Below, piece after piece: positions 46,131-57,800 of a stretch of DNA of 64,000 nucleotides. The stretch lies in contig JAETXT010000010.1 in assembly GCA_019188255.1 (NCBI GenBank), forward strand, positions 3,472,001-3,536,000, given 5' to 3'. Source of the stretch: Verticillium longisporum. Lineage: Eukaryota > Ascomycota > Sordariomycetes > Glomerellales > Plectosphaerellaceae. A model generated the notes under the pieces. The model ran no database searches, was not told the DNA's origin, and saw only the letters and a list, made by a program, of their open reading frames with translations. Every line of letters begins with the position of its first letter. Position 1 is the stretch's first letter. The position numbers were made by a program, and so were the translations under genes.

Positions 46131-48297
46131 ACGGCTTGGCCATAACTCTCGGCTGGACGACGCGCTCTGTGAGCGCAAGATGAAAGCTAGAAGGCCCTCG
46201 CGTGTTGAGTGTTGCCAATTTTCTGTACATAGTTTGAGCATCCAGGCTTCCCATTGATGTGGCCATAAAAGGTCGCTAGCGGTTGAAAGCCCTCCTAGTT
46301 GAGGGCTTGGTCTCGAAGCGAATACATACACCCAAAATTTTCTTGCCTCGATAACCTCTGCGCTACTTACCTCCCCTGTGTTTGTATCAAGGCTTTACAG
46401 CTGTGTGATGGCTTATGCTTCTAAGCACACCACATCTTCCGTTGAAGAAACGGATCAAATATACTTCTCTATGGTATCCTGTTCGCAGAATTCAAGAACT
46501 TCGGCATGGGGGCGGCAGTGAAGCTGCGACTTGAGCGTCGGAGCCAGATTCCACTTATGAAGAGGGACTCGTATGTTTCGTATGCGACACGAAGGTGTGC
46601 TTTCATCCTTGCGAACCAAATCGCAACACAGGATGAATAAAATCCTCGCGATCTTGGATCCTGACTCGCCACAATCTTCGTTTGCGATCGTGGTGCGGGA
46701 AGCGGACCTGCGCGGTGAACGATTCAGGGACATGTTCGCTCAACAAAAGACGATCGATGGGGACATCGCCAAGCACTAAACGTGACGCTCCAGATATGAG
46801 GGTCAGCATGATCCCTGCCCTGGTCGGTCGAGGAAGTCCCTTGAAACCTTGCTTGCCAGGCCCTGACCCCCGGCCAGAAACCCCCCGGCCAGACCATCTC
46901 GTGATAGTGTCTTGGCTGTCTAGACAGGGCCACAAGACCTTGTTGTGGTCAATAACAGGCGCGTTCGTGATTGCATCTTAATGAAGTCGTATGAAACCGC
47001 AACGATGCCCGGCGCATCATGAATCTGCTCACTTTTTCACTGCATTGGCCTTGGTCACCGTCTTTTCTCTTCCCGTTTGGGTAGAGCGAGGACCTTGAAT
47101 GGCATGCTGTGACTCGCGGCCAAGGATCGGGTCCGAGAAAAGGCAGGGCCTTTACTGAACACTGTTCAGGTTGCTGCAGCCCTTTATTGCTACAATATAA
47201 GACGGTTGGGTCACTTGACCGATATAGTGAGGGGCGGAGTCGGGGATGCCGTGCGGGTTGTAGTGGTGTAGGTTCGGCCGAACGCGATCACTCACGCCGA
47301 GCTGGAACATTGTTGCGTATACTGTGGCTCAGTTGTATGTCCGAGCAATCCGGACACCGAAGAATATCGGTCGTCTTCGCAATTTGGGTGGCTCGGCGGC
47401 TGATCAGTGTTGTTCACGATCAAGCTCCCGGGTTCGGAGGCGTTGGGCAGTCGCGAGAAAAGGGAGTGGCGAGAATGGAGGCGGAGGGGACGGAGATCTG
47501 ACAATGGGAAGGAATGGGCAAAGCCCCAGGCTACAGAATAGGGTATCTTAAAGTGGCAACGTTGTCATGTTCTTGCACAGCCCAGCAACAGCGGCATCAC
47601 ATCAGTGGAGGCGGACACTTTGGAAACTTGTACTAATAGAGGTGATCCCGAATTCCCATCACTGGCTCCAGCTGGATCCAACCCTCCGAGATTGGTCGGA
47701 TAGCCGGTCGCAAGATCGATTTAGTCTTCAAAGATCTGCTTCTTTACCCCATATATCGTCTCCGGCTGCGCTCTCGGTTGCCGCCAGGCTCTCGGCTCTG
47801 GATGTTACCTATCCAACAAGCCTCTGGTCAGATCCGTTGCTGCGGACAAGGCAGAAGGGAGCGTCAAATCCAGAGGCCCTTCTAATTTTTTGTTCACTCC
47901 TCAAAATCTCAGTTGCACAATTGCATCCTCGTTACTCACTTGTGCCACAGACATGATCCTCCTGGCTTCCTTGAAGGCTCTCTACCAGTGTCACAGGACA
48001 TTCAGGCGTGTCAGCCCCGCTCTTGCTGCTCAAGGCTGTCTCCTTGGCGATACCTGTGATTCCTTGAGAGTCTTGTATTTCACTGGCTGATCGAGCTGCT
48101 TCTACCCGTGAGCCTTCAGCTCGGCCGCACTCTATGTGATGCTGTGCTACAACAGGTAAACTGATCCTGATGGCTTGGCTTTTCCCCCCTCCCCTAGATA
48201 TTCTCATCCCGGGTTCCTCCAGAAATCTGTCTCGCCTTGAGTGCTCATCAATAGTGAATTGGCTTGATTCTTGAACATTCAGACTTTACTCGTGACG
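46131..48297. other. Intergenic, no gene seen
   Basis: About 2.2 kb without a recognisable coding or RNA gene. Open frames up to about 130 codons (for example 47109-47501 and 47567-47956 plus) have no family signature and no convincing splice structure. Confidence 0.4.
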
Positions 48298-49231
48298 ATG
48301 ATCCTTCTCCGTATCGTCGCCACTATCATCGTCAGAACCTGTCTCGCAACATGCTTTCAAAGCTTGGAAAAACGAACCGCCATGGACGATTCGGACGATC
48401 CTCAGTTTATCGGATATTTTCTAGACGGTCCAGCCAGTCTGCCGGCCCCTCCCTTCTTGTCTTTGGACTCTCATCATTAGCGATGGCTTTCTAACACATA
48501 CAGCTGAACGACTGACCCTGTCGTCGGGCACAAGCTGGTCGTCCTCCAGCACAATTGCCGGGGAGTGCAGCACATCCCCTTGCGTTCTCGCCGTCGATTG
48601 CACCAATAATATCCTCACCATGGCGAACAATAACAAGCGAACTTGGTATGGGTGCCTCGAAAGACCGGCCGATCTTCAGCTGACAGACTAGTGCTGAGAG
48701 CTTTGCATGCGAGACCATGACAATTTACAAAACCTACCCTTCGGCAAGCCAAGCGCGAAGAACTACAAATGTAGACTAGGCTGGTCGGCACACACGATCT
48801 ACCGAGCGTTTGCCGAAGAGACGACGACATCTCTCGAGCCGCCCGCTCCCACAGACGTCCCATCTGTGACTCCGAGCCCGAACCGGTCGACCACGCCAGA
48901 CGCAGACCCGCAAGCCTCATCAGCGGCGCCCGCGGAGACGCAGGAAGCAAATTCTGATCAAGGAGAAACCTCGGGCAGCAAGGCCTGGATCGCCGGCGCG
49001 GTCGCCGGCCCCATCGTAGGGCTGGCTGTGCTGGCGTTTGTCTTTTGGCTGGGGATGCGACATCAGCGCCGGAAACATGTGCCTGCAGATGAGGTGGCGG
49101 CGGTCGGGGACAAGCCACGGGAGGCGGAGTCGAGAGAGCTGCATGGGTCTTTGTATTCGCCGGCATTGTCAGAACTACCCGGGCATGGGTCTCCGAATGG
49201 GGTGATGAAGACGCCCGGTGCTTCGTCGTGA
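48298..49231 (+). CDS. Single-pass membrane protein with Cys-containing ectodomain, frameshifted
   Basis: Fungal surface-type protein of unknown role. I read three exons: 48298-48427, 48504-48645 and from 48692. The second intron ends TTTCTAACACATACAG, with a clear branch site. The ectodomain contains DDPQFIGYFLD, SSSTIAGECSTSPCVLAVDC and SFACETMTIYK. At 48729-48734 the frame breaks by one missing base. The adjacent frame then continues sensibly: PSAKNYKCRLGWSAHTIYRA, a Ser/Thr/Pro-rich stalk, a membrane span (WIAGAVAGPIVGLAVLAFVF), a basic stop-transfer RHQRRK and a cytoplasmic tail ending at 49231. Such proteins are common in ascomycetes, often sensor- or adhesin-like, but no function is assigned. 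The first exon and its start are the least certain part. Confidence 0.6.
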
Positions 49232-49808
49232 GAGCCATGCGCCAGGATGACAGCGATTTGAGGGGGTGTACCTCTTTCATACGCCTGTGCAGTGGCACAG
49301 ACACAATGGCATACTGCGGCTCTTTACTCCCGGGCAAGGGCCAGAGAAACATCTTCCGTGACCGTGGACGCCTCGCCTGGTTACTTTGGCCGACTGGCTT
49401 CAAAATTGTGGCTTGCAATGGGCTGGCTGAAGATGAAACCGGAAAATGAGCACAAGAAGCAAAGACAAAGGTGAATGGAGAGAGATGAAAAGTTTAATAG
49501 GGATATTGTACATTCCGCTCATTCAGATGGTGTCATATGGTACATGATATAAGGTATTGCGAAAGGGTCTGGGAAAAAGCGTATGGTTGGTATTAAGGTG
49601 GATAAGAGTTGTTGTAACTGGCTTAGTTTGCGGCCGACGTGCCCCCAGGGCTACGTTTTATAGTCCTTGCTGACTAACTGAATCAGAGCAGTGCCTTCCT
49701 CCACTGGGACCATTGTGTGTATCATTAATGGCCCATGACAGAACGCGTAACGAGATGGTTATCGAGGCTTTGAAGTCGCAACATGCGCATGCATCTCGGT
49801 CATCGTCT
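49232..49808. other. Intergenic, no gene seen
   Basis: About 580 bases between two convergent genes with no recognisable feature. Confidence 0.45.
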
Positions 49809-51020
49809 TCAAGATCGGTCGTCCCTCACAGCGGGGATGATCTTGTTCACCAAGCTAGTCAGCTGGGCGCGGACATCGAAGCTGTAGTCAGGCATCGTGG
49901 CTAGCACCTGCGTGAAGGGCCCCTGTGACTCGCTGGCCATGCCATCCAACGAGGCCTCGATGGCTCTGACAAGTTCGAGCGTCCCTTTGTCAAAGCTCAG
50001 GCCGGCGTGCTGCATCTCTTGAAGAAGGCCAATGACACCGCGGACGTCGCCGTTACGACGCCAGTAAATGGTGGCCAGTTCGTTGAAGAAGCTGGTCGTA
50101 GCGCCAAGGACGTACGAGGCGAAACCTAGCTCGCGAACACGGGGGAGAAGGTTGAAGACGAGGGGCGACGATCGGGCGAACTCCGTATCAAGGGCTTTCA
50201 GAGCCCGGAGAAGGTGCTGGGAGTATAGAGGGCCATAGAGGTTCATGTCGAGCTTCTCTTGCGTCTCTTCGGCCGCTACAGTGGAGACATCTGCGACTCC
50301 TAGCTTGTCGATCATGGAGAAGACCTCGCGGTTCAGAACGTTCCAGACGTCCAGATCAGTGCGGCACTCCTTGACCAGCGAGTCAAATCGCTCAATTTCG
50401 GCTTCGCGGGCCTGATTTTGCGCTGCCAGTTGCTCTTGAACGAGGGGGTCGACCTCGACTGGCTTGTTTTCCTCTGCTGCAACGGCTTCTTGGACTCTGG
50501 TCTGATGACCCAATGCAGCACGCACTGAACGGCGCAGGGAAGCAGGGTACTTGAGCATCCACTCAGGCGTGTCTGCGTCGGCCGATGCGGAGGAGATATC
50601 TTGGTTTTGCGTCCCCAGAGCTTCTCGCAAGGCTCGCATTGTTCGGTCTTGACTGTCTTGCGGCGCATCGGGGCCGAGGCCAGGGAACAGGGCGCCATTA
50701 CGACTGCGCTTGGCTAGGTCGGCGAAAATGTCGTTGAAGGCTCGCTTCTCGGTTGGTGTAATGGTCGAGGCACGACGCTTGTTTCGCTCCCGACGGGTGC
50801 CATCATGGTTTTCGGCGTTGCCCTCGTGCCTGGAAGGTTCTTTTGCGGGCTCTCCAGCCCATTCGAAGGGAATGGTATCGAGGTTTCGATCTTGCGAACG
50901 TCGATTTGCGCGAAGGCTACTGGCGTGGTAACACCGCAGCGAGGTCAGGGCAAGGGGCGTCTTTGATGTTGCGCGTTGCAGCGTTCTCGTATGGTAGAGG
51001 AATGGGAGTAATGTCGACAT
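49809..51020 (-). CDS. Mtf2-like mitochondrial RNA-processing protein
   Basis: Matrix protein related to yeast Mtf2/Nam1, which couples mitochondrial transcription to mRNA processing and translation. From the ATG at 51020 it is 403 residues, intronless. The N-terminus (MSTLLPFLYHTRTLQRAT) is basic and Ser/Thr-rich without acid residues, as expected of a mitochondrial presequence. A long polar linker follows. The conserved C-terminal domain includes FDSLVKECRTDLDVWNVLN, LGFASYVLGATTSFFNELAT and RNGDVRGVIGLLQEMQHAGL. The frame is open upstream to 51206, but that part looks like leader. It is divergent from CMR1 with 384 bases between the start codons. Confidence 0.82.
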   Translation of the reverse strand: MSTLLPFLYHTRTLQRATSKTPLALTSLRCYHASSLRANRRSQDRNLDTIPFEWAGEPAKEPSRHEGNAENHDGTRRERNKRRASTITPTEKRAFNDIFADLAKRSRNGALFPGLGPDAPQDSQDRTMRALREALGTQNQDISSASADADTPEWMLKYPASLRRSVRAALGHQTRVQEAVAAEENKPVEVDPLVQEQLAAQNQAREAEIERFDSLVKECRTDLDVWNVLNREVFSMIDKLGVADVSTVAAEETQEKLDMNLYGPLYSQHLLRALKALDTEFARSSPLVFNLLPRVRELGFASYVLGATTSFFNELATIYWRRNGDVRGVIGLLQEMQHAGLSFDKGTLELVRAIEASLDGMASESQGPFTQVLATMPDYSFDVRAQLTSLVNKIIPAVRDDRS

Positions 51021-51404
51021 GATTGCGGTGGTCGATGATGTTTCCCCTGTAGACCGGGCACCCTCTACGAAATTTTGCTGAAGCTTTGTCGATGTCAAGG
51101 CACGGACGAGATGGTCGACCCTGGTCGCATGTCTTACATAATATTTCCATGACGCGCGCTGGCGCATGACTTCGCGTCGCGAGCCACCGCGCTTTGTCCA
51201 ATTCAATTAACGCGTCTTCGTTCTTCTGGCCTGCTCGTCTGGCGCCCATCATTCATTCCCCTCGGCTGCCTAATTCGTCATTGATTCGATTAGCTTCAGA
51301 AGGAAGTATCGTATCTTCCTCTTTTGTGGCCTCTGCGACTTCTCTTTTACTGGACACTTTCTCCCCCAAACCAAATGCGCAAGTGGCTCATCCCGCAATC
51401 CAAA

Positions 51405-53183
51405 ATGCCCGTCACCAGGAGATCGACGGGGAGAACGGAGGTGAAAGCAAAACCACAATACAAGGAGGAATCAGATTCAGAAACCGACGAACTTACCCGA
51501 GATGAGGCGGCACCTGAACCCGAATCTCCGCCGGTGCCGGTCAAAAAAGAGGCCCCCGCTACTATGAGTGCCTTTGAGAAGCGTCGTCTCGAGAACATCG
51601 CTGCGAACCAAGCCCTGCTGAAGGACATCTCGGCGACTGCGAGCAAGATTTTACCGGCGTCCAAGCCCACACCCACCCGAGCATCCAAACCATCGAAGAG
51701 ATCTAAAGATGCGCCTGTCAAGCGCGAACCAACCATGGCCACGCGACGCAGCTCGCGTGTCGCTGGTCTTGGCCCCGACAAGGACGACGCAAAGCGTGCG
51801 TTTGAGGACACGGCACTCGAGTCACCTCTCGAGCGAGCGAAGCGCATGCGCTTCTCTGGCGACTTGAACCTCGGCGATGCCCTTGTGGAGGGGAAGAAGT
51901 GGAGCGCGAGCCTCGAGGGTCTACAGGGTCTTAAGGGGCTTTCCCGTGGTGCTCAACCCGGCCAGCGGACGTTCACAGAGGACGACATTAAGAACACGAC
52001 CGACAAAGACCTGAAGGACCTGCGACTACGCATGGATGGCCTCAAGCTCTACGAGGGTTGGATGCCAAACAGTACGTTGCTTCTCGCCTGACACTGGCGC
52101 ATTGCATTCCTTTTTGTTCTGGCTGTAGCAACAAGCGGCTAACATCTCCTAGCTATCAAAATCACGCCTCAGCGGGTCTACTCCCTCGGTTTTCATCCTA
52201 CAGAGGACAAGCCTGTTGTGTTCGCGGGCGATAAGGAAGGCGCGATCGGCGTGTTCGATGCCTCTCAGAAGGCTCCGGAACCTCCTGAAGACGAGGACGA
52301 GGAGTGGGACGAGCCTGATCCGATCATCAGTGCCTTTAAATTCCACACAAAGACAGCCTCGGCCTTTGTCTTCTCACCAGCCGACGACAACGCCGTATAC
52401 ACGTCTTCTTACGATTCGACGATCCGAAAACTCGATCTCGAAAAGGGCATGTCTGTGCAGGTATTTGCTCCCGATGATGTGATGGAGGACATGCCCATGT
52501 CGGCAATGGAGATGCCGACCAATGATTCGAACCTAATCTACTTTTCGACACTTCATGGCGGTTTCGGACGTCATGATATTAGGACACCCTCAGGCGAGCA
52601 CGAAGTCTGGAGTTTATCCGATAATAAGATCGGCGGCTTCTCTCTGCATCCGCTTCAGCCTCACCTGGTCGCTACAGCGTCGCTCGACCGAACGATGAAG
52701 ATCTGGGACCTTCGGAAGATAACCGGCAAGGGCGATCTCCAGCATCCTGCGCTGCTGGGTGAGCACGAGTCCAGGCTTTCTGTCTCCCATGCGTCGTGGA
52801 GCCCTGCCGGCCATCTCGCCACATCATCGTACGACGACACGATCAAAATCTATGACTTTACTACTGCCAGCACCTGGGCGCCGGGCCACGACATTGGCGC
52901 AGATAATATGGGGCCGGCGGTGCAGGTCAAACACAACAACCAGACCGGTCGATGGGTCACCATTCTCAAGCCCAAGTGGCAGCTGCAGCCAAGGGACGGC
53001 ATCCAGAAGTTCACAATCGGAAACATGAACAGGTTCGTGGATGTCTTTGCAGCGGATGGCGAGCAAATCGCTCAGCTCGACGGCGATGGCATCACTGCAG
53101 TGCCGGCGGTGGCGCACTTTCATCCTACCCTGGACTGGGTCGCGGGAGGCAACGGCAGTGGCAAGTTGACGCTCTGGATGTGA
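51405..53183 (+). CDS. CMR1: WD40-repeat DNA damage-binding protein Cmr1
   Basis: Nuclear beta-propeller protein that binds UV-damaged DNA and accumulates in stress foci in yeast. Two exons (51405-52071, 52153-53183) give 565 residues. The N-terminus is charged (MPVTRRSTGRTEVKAKPQYK) with FEKRRLENIAANQALLKDI, a Cmr1/DDB2-type signature. The propeller begins ITPQRVYSLGFHPTEDKPVV and has a typical blade LVATASLDRTMKIWDLR, then SYDDTIKIYDF. The family-specific NQTGRWVTILKPKWQ and the ending WVAGGNGSGKLTLWM complete it. An upstream in-frame ATG at 51375 would add ten residues; I prefer MPV. Confidence 0.92.
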
Positions 53184-54864
53184 GCGCATGAGATGTTGTA
53201 TGAATATTGGTCTTGTCCTTTGGATGTTTTCAAGCGAGGGTGTTCAAGGGTTGGCTGGTATGCCGTCGTGCTTGTCCGCGGATTGGGTTGTGGCTCTATC
53301 ATGTTGATGTAGGCCTGGCAAGGCAGCTGTGCACGAGCATTGCTCATCACTCAGAGCTAAATCTAAAGAACATGTCACTACATGTAATCCTGTTCCGGGC
53401 TATGGCAGGCAGGTTTGACGATGTAGAATGAAGTGCTCTAGGTAAAGGCTGCTGTTTAGAGGTCTCAATTCTGAGGTCTCCATTCTGACCGATGGTTTCG
53501 TGATGGCAATAGACGGACAAGTCAAAGTGCAAGAGTTTGCTATCAGTCTTTCTGCTCCCAGCATTGTTTTCACCTTCGTTACTCTAGCTACACTGACAGG
53601 TGGTGATGACGACGAAGACGCTTATTCGGCTTTATTATGGCTAGCATGAACCTGTCATCTTATTCATGGAAGTCCAATTTGATAGATCGCAGGGCTCGAG
53701 GGCTGATCCCTGTAGTCCGAGGTTTTCTCAGGGAAGATCAACTTGCGACTTTGAGCTGCGTTACTCGGTTGGCCTTTGGGCGGAGGCTTTCCGAGCGGCA
53801 GGGAATCCTTGGGTTGAGTGCTAAATTTGGGGCACTACTCAACGGCCCACAAAAGGATAAGCTTATTGTGCACCGTCACCACGATAAAACCATAGCAAAA
53901 AAGAATGTTTCTTTGGCCAGCTGCCACCTACATTTGGCAGATGCGAGTATGATCTGATCAATATCATCAGGATGAAATCCGAAAGAGGAAAGCCTGCTGA
54001 TAGAGTCATGGAACATTACATGTGATAGATCGGGTGATGGTGGATAGGGAAACTGAGGGCGCCCTGTGACGGGGTCTAGTAGCACGAGGCACATTGTGGG
54101 TTCCTCTCAAGGGACGTGGTGCCCGTGTGGGGATCGGTTGTCGTCATTGGAGCCTTTGGTAGGCTTGGCCAGGCAGTCGTGCCAGATGGCCCAGGGCAGC
54201 CCACGGGCCAGTGGCTTCGATTCTAGGCTGTTATCGCTATCGCGATGGTTGATAGCGCTCGTTACAGGGGAGACAACCCCCACCAGGACGCCCAGCAAGT
54301 AACCTCACAGCCAATCATGATTCAGATAGTACCCTGACCCCCGGCCCGGCAGCGGATGGCGCCAACCCTTAGCTGACCATCCAGGCTCCTGCCCCCTCCT
54401 CCAGCTCCCAGGGTCCCAGCGTGTCCGTGTCTGGGTCCTCGACTCTCCATTCTTCAACGGGCAACTGATGCAGACCAACATCCATGACAGATCTATCATC
54501 ACCAATGGAGGCGTGCAACCCTGAAATATACCGGCACCCATCCTCAGCCTAGTCAGGCAACCAACCGCCCAGTCGCCTGACCGATCGAAAGCCAACCACC
54601 GAAAGCCTACTACCCACCCATCCGCCTCCTCCGAACTTGACCGACTGGTCGAGTGTCCGGACATTTCGGATCCTCTTCGACCTTTGTGCCTCGAGCTGGG
54701 CGACTCCCGAAACTACCTACTTCTGCCTGCTGTCAGCCTGCAAATCAGTTAGCTCCCTATCTTGATCCTGCCACCGCAACCTGTCTGACCCTTCCTCCGA
54801 CACGCCCCCTTCTTCGGCGGATACCTCTTCACACCTCTACGGCTGCCCGCCACCAGCCGCTGTC
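53184..54864. other. Intergenic, no gene seen
   Basis: About 1.7 kb. A 106-codon frame (53637-53957 plus) and a 119-codon frame (54305-54664 minus) have no family signature. The last part, C/T-rich from about 54700, is probably the leader of ATG26. Confidence 0.4.
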
Positions 54865-57800
54865 ATGGCGCCGACACATCCCTCCCTACCGCCCATTTCG
54901 ACGGCCCTCCCTCCTACAACTGCCAGTCCTAACTCTGCCCAACCCACCCCTACGCCCACCGACGAGGACCCCAAGAAGCGCGTGGCCAGGAAGCTTCGAA
55001 GAAAACGTCGCAACGAAACCTACGCCATGGACCTGCCAGAAAGGCTAAAGGGCGGAAATGACAGTGAAGACGAGGAAGACCTTATGCCTGCCGGTAACAC
55101 ACAAAATGGACCTCCCATGTTCATGAACATGAACCAGAGCATCTTCGGTCTCATTGCTGCTGCCGGTTCGCGAGTCGACTTTCACGATCGGTTCGAGGGC
55201 CAATCGAGTGACGACGACGACGAGTCGGGCCACCAGACGACAAAGCCTGACATGCACACAGCCACGTCGCCGCGACCAGAGTCTAACCTCTCCAAAACGA
55301 CCGTCATTGGCAAAGCGACTAAGGAACGCCGTCATCGTCGGTCCGGCTCGGCAGGCAACGTTATCGCCCGGTCTCTTCAGGCTCTGCCTCGCCTCGGGAA
55401 ACGGAGGTCCAAGAAAGAATCGTCAAAGCTAGAGCCCCCGTCCGAAGACGCAAGCGAGTCCTCCGTGCCGCAATCCTCACAACCCGAGTCGGCTGAGGAG
55501 GACCAGGATCAGTATAAACTAGCACCCGTCATGAGCCGCATGCTCGAGGCCCGGGCGGACGTGGCTTCGCGGCCGAGTTTCGACCTCGACCGTCTGACAA
55601 GTGAGCACTCTCGCCGTGACTCGAGCGACTTGGGACCGAGCCCTTTGGCGCTGCGGTTAGCCGAGATATTCGAGTTCACCAAGCCGGAGGAGGTCATTGA
55701 GGGTATGTTGGGCCCCGTCTGCTTTGTCTTTCAGCCATTTGCAGGGAGCTAACTCGTCTTAGAATACCCATGCTGGCTCCTCCAGAGCGTACTCCTGCAA
55801 GGTTACATGTATATTACAGCCAGGCACATCTGTTTCTATGCATATCTTCCTAAGAAAGCCGTATGTCCCTCCCCTTCCTCGTTCGCCTATCAAACACTAA
55901 TGGATACAGCACGAGGTTGTCAAGTCGGGCTATCTCTCCAAATCCGGAAAACGCAACCCCAAGTACAACCGCTACTGGTTCCGTATGAAGGGTGACGTTC
56001 TTACCTACTACCGCGACCCCTCCAACGTCTACTTTCCCAGCGGTCAGATCGATCTCCGCTATGGCATCTCTGCGAGCATCACCGACAAGGACAAGGCTGG
56101 CCTACACTTTTCAGTGACGACGAGCCACCGCACCTATCATTTCCGGGCTGACAGTGCGCCGAGCGCAAAGGAATGGGTTAAGAGCCTGCAGCGCGTCATC
56201 TTCCGATCCCACAATGACGGTGACAGCGTCAAGATTTCCATGCCCATCGAGAATGTTATCGACATTGAAGATAGTCAGATGTTGCAGTTTGCCGACACCT
56301 GCAAGATTCGCGTCATCGACAATGACGAAACATACGCCATTGACGAGTACTTCTTCTCATTCTTCAGCTTCGGCAAGGAAGCCATCAACGTGTTGAAAAT
56401 CATGTTTGAGGGTGCGTCGGCCGAGACGAAGGATCCCGCAGATTTGCCCAAGGGCGCCTCTGCGCGGACGTCGATTGCTGCAAACCGACGCAGTATAGGC
56501 CCTGATAAGATTGGCATTGCCAGACTGCCAGAAAATGTCAAGGCTACATTGTCGCCCATGTCACCGACAAGTCCTCTCGGACCAAGTCCTCGACCTAGCG
56601 CCGATGTGGCCAGGTCTAGCATGGACGCTTTCAGGGTCTTTGGTCGCAAAAGTCTTGACTTGTCGAGCGTCACTCGTGATGCCTCTCCGCGTCGCAGCTT
56701 CAGTGGCAGCCGCTCGCACAGCCGAAACCGACTCGAGGATTCACGCAACACGGTTGACAAGAACGAGTCATCCGATTCATACGTCCAGTCATCGATGGAG
56801 GATCCGAGCTTCTCTGCCATGGCGGCCTCATCTAATGAAGATGCCTCAGCTAGTCAGATACTACATCGTAGTGACGTTTTCCAGAGCCCGACCATGCGCC
56901 GCTCGGGATCGCGTACACGACATTCGTCTAAGAAGACGGTCCAAAGTACTCAATCACCTCCTGCTCTTGCAACATATTCCGGCCAACACGCTGCCACAAC
57001 AGGCTCGATAGCCGATGATCCCAACAAAGGCCCCTCCCTACAGAGCATCACGAAGATGGGCGCCTATCCCCTGCAACGGGTCGGTGCCTTTGCCGAGTAC
57101 CTGAACAGTTCAAGCCGCCGCATGAGCTCTATGTTGGCGACCGAATCCATGGGCTATGTTGAAAAGGTGTCTGGTATGTGGAAGGGCAACCGGAAGCACT
57201 ACGATGCGCCGCCCGAAACGCGTACGGATGACGAGGATTTGTATGAGGATTCGGAGGGGAGGGTCCAGTTATCGACAGAGCGGTTCCGCGCGCACTTCGC
57301 GCTGCCTGAGACGGAGAAGCTGCAGGTGACTTACTATGGCTTCCTGTTCCAGGTGTTGCCGCTCTACGGCAAGATCTACATCAGCGACCGTTTCCTGTGT
57401 TTCCGCAGCCTCCTCCCTGGAACCCGAACCAAGCTCATTCTCCCTCTTAAGGATATCGAGAATGTCGATAAGGAGAAGGGATTCCGATTTGGATACTCTG
57501 GATTGGTTCTAGTCATCCGCGGTCATGAGGAGGTGTTTTTCGAATTCAGCCAGCGCGACGCGCGCGAGGATTGCTTCGGCCATCTCCTGAAGAGTGTCGA
57601 GCGGTCGCGCTTCCTGCATAACTCTGGCATGCTCAACCAGGAGGACAAGGAGGATGCCGAGTATGCGCTGGCTGAGAGGGAAGCCCTCAAGGAGGCTCGC
57701 CAGGACGAGTTCCAAGATCACGAGGTCAAGCTGCCCAAGCAGACATCCTGCCTCAGCGACGCTCCGACGATTCTTTTCGATGACCCCAAGGCATCTTTCC

